A stretch of 34,136 bases of DNA, taken from assembly GCA_964592255.1 (NCBI GenBank), contig CAZQCI010000011.1:1-34136 (forward strand), written 5' to 3'. Position numbers and translations under genes: made by a program. Positions within the stretch are counted from its first letter, which is position 1. Every line of letters begins with the position of its first letter. The notes beneath the pieces were generated by a model. The model worked only from the letters and a program-made list of their open reading frames with translations. It searched no databases and was not told the DNA's origin. This DNA comes from CAZQCI01 sp964592255. GTDB taxonomy: Bacteria; UBA10199; SBBF01. Positions 15,699 through 24,929 of the stretch are shown in pieces.

Positions 15699-17615
15699 TT
15701 GAAACAATCACAAAAAACATTGGCACTTTGGTTAGTTATTCTTCTTATTGCTTTATCGGCCGTTCATTTTTTAAATATTAATCCAACCGCTAAGAAAAAC
15801 ATTAATTTTAGTGATTTTGTCACAGCCCTTAAAAACGATCAGCTGGCAGAAGTAGCCATTGAAGGGGAAAAATACAGCGGCAAATACAAACCAGAAATCA
15901 ATCAAGGAAGCTCCTTTGAAACAATAGGCCCCATGAATAGTGAAACTGTGTTTCAAGCCTTGTCGTCTTCTTCCGCAAAAGTTGAGTTTAAAAAGAAAGA
16001 AGAAACACCCATTTGGCAACAGCTTTTATTTTCTTGGTTGCCGATGATTTTACTATTTGTCTTTTTCTTCTTTTTCATGAGGCAAATTCAAATTGGAGGG
16101 GGGCGCGCTCTTTCTTTTGGAAAATCAAAAGCCCGTCTTTTAACCGAAAACCAACGTAAAGTTACTTTCACCGATGTTGCCGGTATTGAAGAAGCGAAGG
16201 AAGAGTTGCATGAGATCATCGACTTTTTAAAAGAACCTCAAAAATTTACAAAATTAGGCGGGCGCATACCAAAAGGTGTTTTGTTAATGGGACCTCCGGG
16301 TACGGGTAAAACCCTTTTAGCACGTGCTATTGCGGGCGAAGCGGGAGTTCCTTTCTTTAGTATTTCAGGGTCCGACTTTGTTGAAATGTTTGTAGGCGTT
16401 GGGGCCTCGCGTGTACGGGATTTGTTTGAACAAGGTAAAAAACATGCCCCTTGTATCATTTTTATAGATGAGATCGATGCGGTTGGACGTCATCGGGGTG
16501 CAGGCCTTGGAGGCGGACATGACGAACGTGAACAAACATTAAACCAATTATTGGTGGAAATGGATGGTTTTGAAAGCAATGATGGGGTCATTCTTATCGC
16601 CGCCACCAACCGCCCCGATGTTTTAGATCCTGCTTTACTGCGTCCGGGCCGCTTTGACCGGCGCGTGGTAGTGCCTCGCCCAGATCTCAAAGGGCGTGAA
16701 GCTATTTTACGTATTCATGCCAGAAAAGTGCCTGTGGATCCCCAAGTCGATCTTTTATCCATCGCCAAAGGTACTCCCGGTTTCTGTGGGGCAGACCTCG
16801 AAAACTTAGTAAACGAAGCGGCTCTTTATGCAGCACGTAAAAATCGCAAACTTGTCATCATGAACGATTTTGAAATGGCTAAAGACAAGGTTTTAATGGG
16901 AGCAGAGCGACGCAGCATGATGATTAGCGAGGAAGAAAAGAAAACAACCGCCTATCATGAAGCTGGGCACACATTGGTGGCTCGAATGATTCCAGGAACT
17001 GATCCAGTCCATAAAGTCACCATCATTCCCCGTGGAATGGCACTGGGATTAACCCAGCAATTACCAGAAAAAGATAAATACATGCAGTCCAAGCAATTTG
17101 CAGAGTCCACCATTGCTATTTTGATGGGAGGGCGTTGTGCTGAGGAAATTATTTTTGGGGAACAAACCACTGGCGCTGGAAACGATTTAGAAAGAGCCAC
17201 TGATATTGCTCGAAAAATGGTGTGTGAATGGGGTATGTCCGAGCACTTAGGGCCTTTGACTTTTGGAAAAAAAGAGGAGCAGATTTTCTTAGGCCGTGAG
17301 ATTGCTCAACATCGGGATTACAGCGAGTCCATAGCGGTAGAAATTGATGGTGAAGTTAAAAAAATCATCATGACCAATTATGAAAAAGCTAAAAAAATTC
17401 TTAAAGATAACTTGTCGGCTTTACATAATTTAGCCACTTCGCTTTTAGAGTACGAAGTGTTAGATGGCGAACAGATTGATCGTCTGATCCGTGGGGAAAA
17501 ATTACCTCCTTTAAAAATTCCTCCTCAGGAACCCACAGCCCCAAAAAATAGTTCCAACAACAAGGAAAGCACACTCATGATTCCTTCGTTGCATCCTCAG
17601 CCTGGAAAAGCGTGA
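15699..17615 (+). CDS. ftsH: ATP-dependent zinc metalloprotease FtsH
   Basis: This 638-residue membrane protease degrades misfolded membrane proteins and regulatory substrates. Helix 1 (about 9-25) and helix 2 (about 109-127) enclose a periplasmic domain. The AAA module has Walker A GPPGTGKT (198-205), Walker B CIIFIDEID, and the second region of homology around ATNRPDVLDPALLRPGRFD. The zinc site is HEAGH (H420, H424). The length is normal for the family. Translation begins at TTG, supported by AAGGA and by the first membrane helix. The stop codon shares one base with the folP ATG (TGATG). It is the first gene of a six-gene plus-strand operon. Confidence 0.98.
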   Translation: MKQSQKTLALWLVILLIALSAVHFLNINPTAKKNINFSDFVTALKNDQLAEVAIEGEKYSGKYKPEINQGSSFETIGPMNSETVFQALSSSSAKVEFKKKEETPIWQQLLFSWLPMILLFVFFFFFMRQIQIGGGRALSFGKSKARLLTENQRKVTFTDVAGIEEAKEELHEIIDFLKEPQKFTKLGGRIPKGVLLMGPPGTGKTLLARAIAGEAGVPFFSISGSDFVEMFVGVGASRVRDLFEQGKKHAPCIIFIDEIDAVGRHRGAGLGGGHDEREQTLNQLLVEMDGFESNDGVILIAATNRPDVLDPALLRPGRFDRRVVVPRPDLKGREAILRIHARKVPVDPQVDLLSIAKGTPGFCGADLENLVNEAALYAARKNRKLVIMNDFEMAKDKVLMGAERRSMMISEEEKKTTAYHEAGHTLVARMIPGTDPVHKVTIIPRGMALGLTQQLPEKDKYMQSKQFAESTIAILMGGRCAEEIIFGEQTTGAGNDLERATDIARKMVCEWGMSEHLGPLTFGKKEEQIFLGREIAQHRDYSESIAVEIDGEVKKIIMTNYEKAKKILKDNLSALHNLATSLLEYEVLDGEQIDRLIRGEKLPPLKIPPQEPTAPKNSSNNKESTLMIPSLHPQPGKA

Positions 17616-18424
17616 TGGCGGAGTTTCCCAAAATCATGGGAATACTCAATTGCACTCCCGATTCTTTTTCCGATGGAGGAGACTATACTTCCGTCACAGC
17701 TCTTGTAGAACGAGCTTTAAAAATGGAGGAAGAGGGGGCTCATATCATCGATATCGGTGGTGAGTCCACAAGACCCCAAGCAAACCCTGTCTCGGCAGAA
17801 GAAGAGCTAACTAGAGTCATTCCCGTCATCGAAGAGATTCGTAAAAAATCGGATATTCCCATGAGCATCGATACGACTAAAGCTGTAGTCGCTCGAGCAG
17901 CTCTTAAGGCTGGAGCCAATCTAGTTAATGATGTCAGTGCGCTGGAAGATCCGCATATGGCCAATGTGATTAAAGACGAAAAAATTCCCGTTATTCTAAT
18001 GCACCGACGGGGTAATCCTCAAACGATGCAGTCGTTGGCTACCTATCATCATGTCGTAGATGAAGTGCGGGATGAGTTGAACAATAGAATTGAGAAAGCC
18101 CAAAAAGAAGGGATTGAAAAAAAATATATTTGGATTGATCCCGGTTTTGGTTTTTCTAAAAAAGGACAGGATAATTTACGACTGCTTCAGAATCTAGAAA
18201 AAGTAAAACAGTTAGGTTATCCATTGGTGGTTGGGGTGTCGCGAAAAAGTTTTATCGGTGATTTGATCGGGGAAACAGATCCTAAAAAAAGGGATAACGC
18301 CACCCTCATTCTCCATCATTTTGCCTTACTGAAAGGCGCAGATGTTTTGAGAGTGCATGATGTCGCTGCCACTCAAATATTGCTGGCACTTTTTCGTACC
18401 TACTCTCAGGAAACTTGCCTTTAA
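17615..18424 (+). CDS. folP: Dihydropteroate synthase
   Basis: This 269-residue cytoplasmic enzyme joins p-aminobenzoate to dihydropterin pyrophosphate in folate synthesis. It has the N-terminal signature IMGILNCTPDSFSDGG (residues 7-22), the pterin-site block GGESTRP, SIDTTKA, NDVSAL, and DPGFGFSKK near 180-190. The ATG at 17615 overlaps the ftsH stop. A GTG one codon earlier is less likely because the ATG gives the normal family start. A TIM-barrel of normal length with no missing key block is seen. Confidence 0.97.
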   Translation: MAEFPKIMGILNCTPDSFSDGGDYTSVTALVERALKMEEEGAHIIDIGGESTRPQANPVSAEEELTRVIPVIEEIRKKSDIPMSIDTTKAVVARAALKAGANLVNDVSALEDPHMANVIKDEKIPVILMHRRGNPQTMQSLATYHHVVDEVRDELNNRIEKAQKEGIEKKYIWIDPGFGFSKKGQDNLRLLQNLEKVKQLGYPLVVGVSRKSFIGDLIGETDPKKRDNATLILHHFALLKGADVLRVHDVAATQILLALFRTYSQETCL

Positions 18425-18451
18425 GGGCATATTCCTTTATTAAATATCAAA

Positions 18452-19801
18452 ATGAGTAAAAAATTATTCGGTACCGATGGCGTGAGAGGGATGGCCAATA
18501 AACATCCCATGACTCCCGAAGTGGCTTTAGCTTTAGGCAAGGCCATCGCGATTTATTTTTCCAGAAAAAAAGGGCATGGGCGTATTGTTATCGGCAAAGA
18601 CACGCGGCGTTCCGGTTATTTATTCGAATATGCCTTGTCTGCAGGTATTAGCGCTATGGGGGCCCAAACTATTTTAACAGGCCCTTTACCAACACCGGGG
18701 ATTGCTTTTATCACACGGGCCATGAGGGCGGATGCCGGAGTGGTTATTTCGGCATCTCACAATGCGTTTCACGACAACGGTATTAAGTTTTTTGATAAAG
18801 ATGGTTACAAATTGCCAGATGAAGCCGAAATTCAAATGGAAGAGTATGTCTTTGGGCACCATGATGATTCTCAAAACCCCACAGGAGCCGAAATCGGCCG
18901 GGCTGTTCGTATCGAAGATGCCACAGGACGTTATGTTGAATTTCTCAAAAGTACTTTCCCTAAACACCAAACCTTAAAAGGATTAAAGATTGTTGTCGAT
19001 TGCGCTCATGGGGCGGCCTACAACGTCGGGCCTTTACTTTTTTCTGAGATGGATGCTGAAGTCATCTCCATTGGTAATAAACCAAATGGATTAAATATTA
19101 ACGACGGATGCGGCGCTCTGTATCCTCAAAAATTAGCCGAAATTGTTAAACAAGAAAAAGCGGATATAGGTATTGCGGTGGATGGTGATGCCGACCGTTT
19201 GGTGTTATGCGATGAACAAGGGGAGATTATGAATGGTGACCGGCTTTTGGCTCTGTGTGCCTTAGCCATGAAAAAAGAAGGGCGCCTTCCTAAAAATACG
19301 GTTGTGGGTACTATTATGAGTAATATGGGTTTGGAAGTGTACCTAAAACAGCAAGGCATTCATTTTATCCGTACCGGCGTTGGTGATCGTTTAATTTCGG
19401 AAGAAATTAGAAAACAAGGATACAGTTTTGGTGGGGAACCTTCCGGACATGTCATTTTTGGAGATTTAGCCACCACGGGAGATGGTCTTCTAGCTTCCTT
19501 GCAAGTGCTGGCTTGCATGATGAAAAGTGGCAAGCCTCTGTCTCAATTAGTAAAAGATATGCCACTGTATCCTCAAGTAACTCGTAACATTCCTGTTCAT
19601 TCTAAAAAAGACTTAACCAGTCTTTCTGCTTTAAATAAAGAATTGGCTGCTACAGAAAGTGCTCTTAATGGAAAGGGCAGGGTTATTCTCCGTTATTCCG
19701 GCACAGAACCACTTCTACGTTTAACTATTGAAGGCGAAGAGCAATCGTTGTTGGAAAAATATTTAGACCGACTGACTCATTGCATTCAAAGTCATTTATA
19801 A
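18452..19801 (+). CDS. glmM: Phosphoglucosamine mutase
   Basis: This 449-residue enzyme converts glucosamine-6-phosphate to glucosamine-1-phosphate for peptidoglycan and lipopolysaccharide precursors. The N-terminus is KLFGTDGVRGMAN. The phospho-serine is S102 in SASHNAFHDNGIKFF; most homologues have Pro where this has Ala106. The magnesium loop is DGDADR (244-249), and the phosphate-binding RYSGTEP is near the C-terminus. It lies 27 nt after folP. Genes for the cyclic-di-AMP synthase CdaA and YbbR, found between folP and glmM in many bacteria, are absent. Confidence 0.97.
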   Translation: MSKKLFGTDGVRGMANKHPMTPEVALALGKAIAIYFSRKKGHGRIVIGKDTRRSGYLFEYALSAGISAMGAQTILTGPLPTPGIAFITRAMRADAGVVISASHNAFHDNGIKFFDKDGYKLPDEAEIQMEEYVFGHHDDSQNPTGAEIGRAVRIEDATGRYVEFLKSTFPKHQTLKGLKIVVDCAHGAAYNVGPLLFSEMDAEVISIGNKPNGLNINDGCGALYPQKLAEIVKQEKADIGIAVDGDADRLVLCDEQGEIMNGDRLLALCALAMKKEGRLPKNTVVGTIMSNMGLEVYLKQQGIHFIRTGVGDRLISEEIRKQGYSFGGEPSGHVIFGDLATTGDGLLASLQVLACMMKSGKPLSQLVKDMPLYPQVTRNIPVHSKKDLTSLSALNKELAATESALNGKGRVILRYSGTEPLLRLTIEGEEQSLLEKYLDRLTHCIQSHL

Positions 19802-19803
19802 TC

Positions 19804-20541
19804 ATGCCCCGATTAGGCGTTAACATTGATCACATCGCTACATTAAGAGAAGCCCGTAAAACTTTTTATCCCGACCCGGTAGAGTCTTTAGATATTTTAG
19901 CTCAACTGAATGTGGATCAAGTCACCTGTCATTTACGTGAAGATCGTCGTCACATTCAAGATGCCGATCTTAAGGCTATTATCGAATCTCAAATTATTCC
20001 GGTGAATATGGAGATGGCTGCGACAGACGAAATGGTCAAAATAGCCTGCGCTCTTCAACCCCAAACCTGCACTTTGGTTCCTGAAAAAAGGGAAGAAATT
20101 ACTACCGAAGGAGGTTTGGATTGTTTGTTTCAAACAAAAAGTCTCCATGAAAAGATTATCACTCTTCAAAAATCCGGTATTCGTGTTAGTTTGTTCATTG
20201 ATCCGGAGATCCAACAAATTGAAACGGCTTTATCGTTAGGCGTGAAAGATATCGAGCTACACACGGGCACTTATTGTGAAAAGTTTGGAACAAAGGAAGA
20301 AAGCCATGAATGGCATCGCCTACAAAAAGCCGCTCGTGAGGCTAGTTCTCGTAAAATAAACGTCTTTGCAGGTCATGGTTTAAATCGAGAGAACCTTCCT
20401 TCAGTTTTAAAAATAAAAGAAATAGAAGAATATAACATCGGCCATAGCATCATTGCCCGAGCCGTTTTTGTAGGGCTTAAGGAGGCGATTCATGAAATAC
20501 AACACATCCTCAAAACGCCTCATTCTTCCATCTCAGTTTAA
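19804..20541 (+). CDS. pdxJ: Pyridoxine 5'-phosphate synthase
   Basis: This 245-residue TIM-barrel enzyme condenses 1-deoxyxylulose-5-phosphate with aminoacetone phosphate in vitamin B6 synthesis. It starts MPRLGVNIDHIATLREAR, the family N-terminus, and has CHLREDRRHI, NMEMAATDEM, TLVPEKREE and the late block FAGHGLN. The ATG at 19804 is two bases after the glmM stop. An in-frame TTG at 19780 lies inside glmM and is rejected. Its last 50 nt overlap the nnrD gene in another frame. Confidence 0.97.
   Translation: MPRLGVNIDHIATLREARKTFYPDPVESLDILAQLNVDQVTCHLREDRRHIQDADLKAIIESQIIPVNMEMAATDEMVKIACALQPQTCTLVPEKREEITTEGGLDCLFQTKSLHEKIITLQKSGIRVSLFIDPEIQQIETALSLGVKDIELHTGTYCEKFGTKEESHEWHRLQKAAREASSRKINVFAGHGLNRENLPSVLKIKEIEEYNIGHSIIARAVFVGLKEAIHEIQHILKTPHSSISV
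20479..20485 (+). promoter_or_regulatory. Shine-Dalgarno site for nnrD, inside pdxJ
   Basis: AAGGAGG lies six bases before the ATG at 20492, within pdxJ coding sequence. It confirms that nnrD really starts inside pdxJ. Confidence 0.85.
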
Positions 20542-21385
20542 AGTTTTCCTGCGGCCCCGACTCAAAAAAAAACATAAAGGAAGTTTTGGGCATGTATTTA
20601 TCATTGGAGGGTCTTTACAAAAAATAGGGGCTCCGTTGATGAGTGCTTTAAGTGCCTTAAAAGTGGGAGCAGGGCTTTCTACATGTATCTTACCTTTGGG
20701 AGCCTTTGAGAAAATAGACACCGCAAAATTAGAAGTCATGTATGGGCCTGTTGGGAAAAAAACTGATATTTTTTTTAAACCCTCACATTTAAATAACATT
20801 CTTAAAAATATCACTGTATCCGATGTCGTTGCTATAGGGCCCGGTTTAGGAGACAAACCTGATACCATTCGATTAGTTCAAAAATTAATCCCTCGCATAC
20901 AACAACCGCTGATTATCGATGCGGATGGTTTAAATATCGTTGCTAAAAATCCGGAAATTTTAAAAAAGAGGAGGGGATTTACCCTTCTCACACCTCACCC
21001 TGCTGAAATGGGACGCCTGGCAGGGGTTTCCACAAAAACAGTGCAGGCAAATCGAACTCAGATTGCTAAAGATTTCTCTCAAAAATATGGTGTGACCTTG
21101 TTGTTGAAAGGGTATCACAGTGTGGTTGCTTTTTCGGATGGGACGGTTTGGATTAATCCAACAGGGAATCCTGCCATGGCCAATGCAGTCCAAGGAGATG
21201 TACTAACGGGAATTTATGCCGGGCTACTGGCTCAATTTCCCAAACATACAAAAGGATGCGCCATGTTTGGATGTTTTCTACATGGTTTAGTGGGAGATAT
21301 TTTGGCCAAACAAAAACGAGTTGTGTTGGCCACCGATATTGCCAATCATTTGGGATTAGGCTATCAATTTTTAAATCGTCTATGA
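20492..21385 (+). CDS. nnrD: ADP-dependent (S)-NAD(P)H-hydrate dehydratase
   Basis: This 297-residue ribokinase-fold protein repairs hydrated NADH and NADPH. It has FGHVFIIGGS near the start, the GPGLG loop (about residues 115-119), DADGLN, LTPHPAEMGRL, and a GDVLTGIYAGLLAQ block with the catalytic Asp. The usual GG-T-GDVL reads NAVQGDVL, a mild departure. Only the dehydratase domain is present; the NnrE epimerase domain that is often fused at the N-terminus is absent, so the epimerase must be elsewhere or missing. It overlaps pdxJ by 50 nt and tsaE by 4 nt (ATGA). Confidence 0.93.
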   Translation: MKYNTSSKRLILPSQFKVFLRPRLKKKHKGSFGHVFIIGGSLQKIGAPLMSALSALKVGAGLSTCILPLGAFEKIDTAKLEVMYGPVGKKTDIFFKPSHLNNILKNITVSDVVAIGPGLGDKPDTIRLVQKLIPRIQQPLIIDADGLNIVAKNPEILKKRRGFTLLTPHPAEMGRLAGVSTKTVQANRTQIAKDFSQKYGVTLLLKGYHSVVAFSDGTVWINPTGNPAMANAVQGDVLTGIYAGLLAQFPKHTKGCAMFGCFLHGLVGDILAKQKRVVLATDIANHLGLGYQFLNRL

Positions 21386-21813
21386 AGCAAATCATCACCA
21401 CTCATTCGCCCGAAGACACTGAAGGCTTTGCGCGTTCCTTTGCCCAAAAACTTAAAGCAGGGGATACTATTGCCTTATGTGGGGAGCTTGGGGCGGGCAA
21501 AACTACTTTTGTACGGGGATTGTTTGAAGGACTAGGGGGAGACACTACTTATTCCGTTACCTCACCAACATTTACATTAATGAACGACTACCCGACACAA
21601 AAAGGGCGTTTATATCACTTCGACCTTTATCGGTTTGAAAACAATGCCGACTTACGTCAAATCGACTTTGATGATTATTTACATTCTGAAGAAGGGTTTG
21701 TGTTGGTGGAATGGGCCGATAAATTTCCAACGCTAGCGTCTCAATTTACTTATTGCATTAGCTTGACAATGCAGGAAGAAAACAGCCGGACAATCGAAAT
21801 TGTTAAAAATTAA
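21382..21813 (+). CDS. tsaE: tRNA threonylcarbamoyladenosine biosynthesis ATPase TsaE
   Basis: This 143-residue P-loop protein works with TsaB, TsaC/Sua5 and TsaD to make t6A at position 37 of ANN-decoding tRNAs. It has Walker A GELGAGKTT (34-42), then VTSPTFTLMNDY, HFDLYR and VLVEWADK, all typical. The ATG overlaps the nnrD stop (ATGA). It is the last gene of the operon and converges on the Fe-S carrier gene with 45 nt between stops. No strong terminator is visible there. Confidence 0.96.
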   Translation: MKQIITTHSPEDTEGFARSFAQKLKAGDTIALCGELGAGKTTFVRGLFEGLGGDTTYSVTSPTFTLMNDYPTQKGRLYHFDLYRFENNADLRQIDFDDYLHSEEGFVLVEWADKFPTLASQFTYCISLTMQEENSRTIEIVKN

Positions 21814-21858
21814 AAAAGAAGCAAAAAGTATGGTTGTGAGTCTAGGTCAGACAGTACA

Positions 21859-22245
21859 TTACACCGTAAATGAAGTTCCACATCCACAGCTAGCCTTGGC
21901 ATTCGGGTTGGTCACGGCAAATCCAGAGCTTTTAAAGTCTTCGATAAAATCAACAGTAGAACCACGGACATAATTGATACTGTGGGCATCGAGAAGTACT
22001 TTGACCTCGCCACAATCAACAACGGTGTCACCGGGGCGTTCTTCATCAAAATTAAAGCCATATTGATACCCACTACAACCGCCGCCTTCTACAAAAACCC
22101 GGAACATTTTCCCCTGAGATTCAGGCATTTTTTGGGCAAAGTCTTTCACTTTTGCCACTGCATTGGGGGTTAAGGTAATTAAAGCCGGAGGGGCACCGAT
22201 ACCAACTTGGGATTGGGGGTTTTCATGAGTATGGGTAGATGACAT
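21859..22245 (-). CDS. erpA: A-type iron-sulfur cluster carrier (ErpA/IscA family)
   Basis: This 128-residue protein accepts and transfers Fe-S clusters. The three conserved cysteines are C57 (GGGCSGYQYGF) and C120/C122 (CGCGTSF). The core domain starts near residue 22 with ITLTPNAVAKVKDF. The first ~20 residues are a His/Gln-rich extension. The ATG is preceded by AAGGAG. Whether it matches ErpA, IscA or SufA function cannot be decided from sequence; ErpA is the closest overall. It would supply enzymes such as LipA nearby. Confidence 0.9.
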   Translation of the reverse strand: MSSTHTHENPQSQVGIGAPPALITLTPNAVAKVKDFAQKMPESQGKMFRVFVEGGGCSGYQYGFNFDEERPGDTVVDCGEVKVLLDAHSINYVRGSTVDFIEDFKSSGFAVTNPNAKASCGCGTSFTV

Positions 22246-22378
22246 ATTGTTTCTCCTTTTTCCTTTGTTACTGCCTTCAATCTATTTTGTCGAGGACTAA
22301 TCAAAAGTGAGCCTGGTAAGGTATTAAGCCAGGGTTCATGATATATCTATAACGTCGTATAATATATATTATGTTAAA

Positions 22379-22807
22379 TTATGAGCGCACCAGCCAGACA
22401 GAGCAGCCGGCTTGCCTGGCTACCTTTTCAGCCACACTTCCTAAAAAGATACGGCTAAGCATCTTATGAGAATGACTTCTTAAAACAACTAAATCCATTT
22501 TTTTCTTATGAATAACACTGAGTATTTCTACAGTGGGCACACCTACTCGAATGATAGTTTCACAAGCTCCATAACCTTTAAGCAATTTGGACAAATCTTT
22601 CTTAGCCTTTTCGGTCATGGCATCATAAATTTTATCGGTCGGTATTTGAATAATACTCTCATCAACCATCGGTATATGGTTAATAACATGCAGTACCGTG
22701 ACTGAAGCCCCAGTTTTTTGCGCTAACTCAAAAGCAGCTTCTAAGGCATCGTTAGAGCCTTTTGATAAATCGATGGGAACCAGTATTTTCTTAGGAAGTT
22801 TGGCCAT
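22379..22807 (-). CDS. Universal stress protein (UspA family)
   Basis: This 142-residue protein with the UspA fold starts MAKLPKKILVPIDLS, a strand then an acidic turn, with VTVLHVINH at the second strand. In the C-terminal nucleotide loop the family usually has G-x-x-G then nine residues and GS. Here the first part reads RSHSHKMLSRIFLGS, so the glycines of the first half are lost while GS remains. ATP binding is doubtful. The ATG at 22807 is chosen over the TTG at 22828 because a purine-rich site (GAAAGGGAAA) precedes it. It diverges from squalene-hopene cyclase with 47 nt between starts. Confidence 0.88.
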   Translation of the reverse strand: MAKLPKKILVPIDLSKGSNDALEAAFELAQKTGASVTVLHVINHIPMVDESIIQIPTDKIYDAMTEKAKKDLSKLLKGYGACETIIRVGVPTVEILSVIHKKKMDLVVLRSHSHKMLSRIFLGSVAEKVARQAGCSVWLVRS

Positions 22808-22854
22808 ATTTTCCCTTTCTTTAAACAATGGAGTTGTTTATAAACAATTTTTAA

Positions 22855-24849
22855 ATGAAAACCAACCCTCAAGTGCTGCAGGCTGATTTTTCCGATTCAT
22901 TAAAAAACTCATCTCCACTCGAAATTTCCATTAAAAAAGCTCAAAATCTCATTTTAAGCCAACAATTCCCAGATGGATATTGGTGGTACACTTTAGAAGC
23001 TAACGAATCGATACCTGCAGAGTTCATTTTCCTCATGCATTATATGGGTCATCTAGACCGTGTTTTAGAACAACAAATAGCCCAACAAATTCGGAGCTCC
23101 CAAAATCAAGATGGCTCTTGGTCTCTTTACTATGAAGGACCTGGAGATTTAAGTACTACAATTGAATGTTATTTAGCTTTAAAAATCAGTGGTTTAGATA
23201 TTAAATCTTCATGTCTTGCTAAGGCAAGAGATTTTATTTTATCCCAAGGCGGCCTAACACAATGCCGCATCTTTACCCGTATTCACTTAGCTTTATTTGG
23301 CCTGATTCCATGGGATTTATGCCCAGCAATGCCGGTTTCTTTTATTCATTTTCCGAACCGATTTCCCATAAATATCTATGAATTTTCCAGCTGGGCCAGA
23401 GCTTGCATTGTTCCGTTACTCGTTATTATGAATCGCAAAAAAGAAACGCGGATTCCTGGGCTTAATCTTGATGAATTATACAAAGAAACCCCTCATACCT
23501 CTTCTTGGTCGTATAAAAATGACCATGGTTTTTTTTCATTAAAAAACTTCTTTATTCAAACCGACAAAGTTCTCCTTCTTCTTGATCGCTTTAAAATACA
23601 ACCTTTTGAAAAGAGTGCTTTAAAAAAATGTGAAGCCTGGATTCGTGAGCATATCGCACGAACAGAAGATATTTACCCAGCCTTAGCTTATGGGGCTTTA
23701 GCACTCTATCATTTAGGTTATACTTTAACTGATCCCATCATCCAAAAAGCCCTGATAGGCCTTAAAAAATTTAGAATGCTGACAGAGACTCAAATTCCCC
23801 CTATTCCTCAATCTGGCACAGACTCTCAATCTTTATATCAACAATGCTGTGTCTCCCCTGTTTGGGATACTCCCTGGACCGCTTTGGCTCTTTTGGAATC
23901 CGGTCTCGATGACCCTTTGCTTAAAACAGCCCATTGGTTAAAGAGTAAACAAATTTTGGACGTCGAAGGTGATTGGAAAATTAAAAACAAAGAAGGTCTT
24001 GCTGGAGGATGGTCGTTTGAATTTGAAAATGACTTCTTTCCCGATGTGGATGACACCATTGCAGTTCTCTCGTTCTTTCTCAAGTCGGAGGCTAAAAGTG
24101 GTAAACAAAATTCTGATTTTCAAGAATCGATAGCTCGAGGACTTAACTGGATGCTATCCATGCAAAGTGATAATGGCGGCTGGGCAGCTTTTGATAAAAA
24201 CAATGTCAAAGAATGGCTGAACGGAATCCCGTTTGCCGACCATGGCGCTTGCCTTGATCCACCAACGCCCGATATCACCGCACGTGTCCTCGAATTATTG
24301 GCGCTTATCAAAAACTCTAAATATGCCGCCCTACTTCCTTTATCTATCGACCACTCTATTGAAAAAGCCGTTCGCTTCATTGAAGCCACTCAAGAGACTT
24401 GGGGGCCTTGGTGGGGACGTTGGGGAGTGAATTATATTTATGGGACTTGGTGCGTTCTACAAGGCTTACAAGCCATTGGTTATGATATGAAAAAACCTTC
24501 CATCCTCAAAGCGGTCGCTTGGCTTAAATCGGTACAAAATGCTGACGGAGGTTTTGGGGAAAGCTGCCAATCGTATATTGAAAAACGATTTATTCCCACC
24601 TCTTCTTCCACTACTTCTCAAGCCGCCTGGGCCTTAATGGGTCTTTTGGCCGGGGAAGAAACCATGAGCCCTCAAGCCCACCGTGCGGCAGAATTTTTAA
24701 TCAAAAACCAAAACTCAACCGGAGGCTGGGATGAGCTCTACCATACAGGCACAGGGTTTCCGGGCCATTTCTACATCCGCTACCACGGATACCGACATTA
24801 TTTTCCACTTCTCGCTTTAGGAAAATGTTTTAGAAAGATATCCGATTAA
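22855..24849 (+). CDS. shc: Squalene-hopene cyclase
   Basis: This 664-residue membrane-associated triterpene cyclase turns squalene into hopene, the precursor of hopanoids. The acid motif DVDDT is at 397-401. Several QW-type repeats are visible: NQDGSWSL, SDNGGWAAF, QNADGGFGES and QNSTGGWDEL. The C-terminal block GFPGHFYIRYHGYRHYFP is highly typical of SHC. The length is normal (630-720). The ATG at 22855 has no strong ribosome site. No other hopanoid genes (hpnCDE or hpnH) are next to it. It shares a short divergent promoter region with the UspA gene. Confidence 0.96.
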   Translation: MKTNPQVLQADFSDSLKNSSPLEISIKKAQNLILSQQFPDGYWWYTLEANESIPAEFIFLMHYMGHLDRVLEQQIAQQIRSSQNQDGSWSLYYEGPGDLSTTIECYLALKISGLDIKSSCLAKARDFILSQGGLTQCRIFTRIHLALFGLIPWDLCPAMPVSFIHFPNRFPINIYEFSSWARACIVPLLVIMNRKKETRIPGLNLDELYKETPHTSSWSYKNDHGFFSLKNFFIQTDKVLLLLDRFKIQPFEKSALKKCEAWIREHIARTEDIYPALAYGALALYHLGYTLTDPIIQKALIGLKKFRMLTETQIPPIPQSGTDSQSLYQQCCVSPVWDTPWTALALLESGLDDPLLKTAHWLKSKQILDVEGDWKIKNKEGLAGGWSFEFENDFFPDVDDTIAVLSFFLKSEAKSGKQNSDFQESIARGLNWMLSMQSDNGGWAAFDKNNVKEWLNGIPFADHGACLDPPTPDITARVLELLALIKNSKYAALLPLSIDHSIEKAVRFIEATQETWGPWWGRWGVNYIYGTWCVLQGLQAIGYDMKKPSILKAVAWLKSVQNADGGFGESCQSYIEKRFIPTSSSTTSQAAWALMGLLAGEETMSPQAHRAAEFLIKNQNSTGGWDELYHTGTGFPGHFYIRYHGYRHYFPLLALGKCFRKISD

Positions 24850-24929
24850 CATGGATCCCAGACATACTATCTTACGGAATAATACAAAAACCAGCTCCAT
24901 TTTTTAAGGATAATTAAAAGTCGGTTGGA

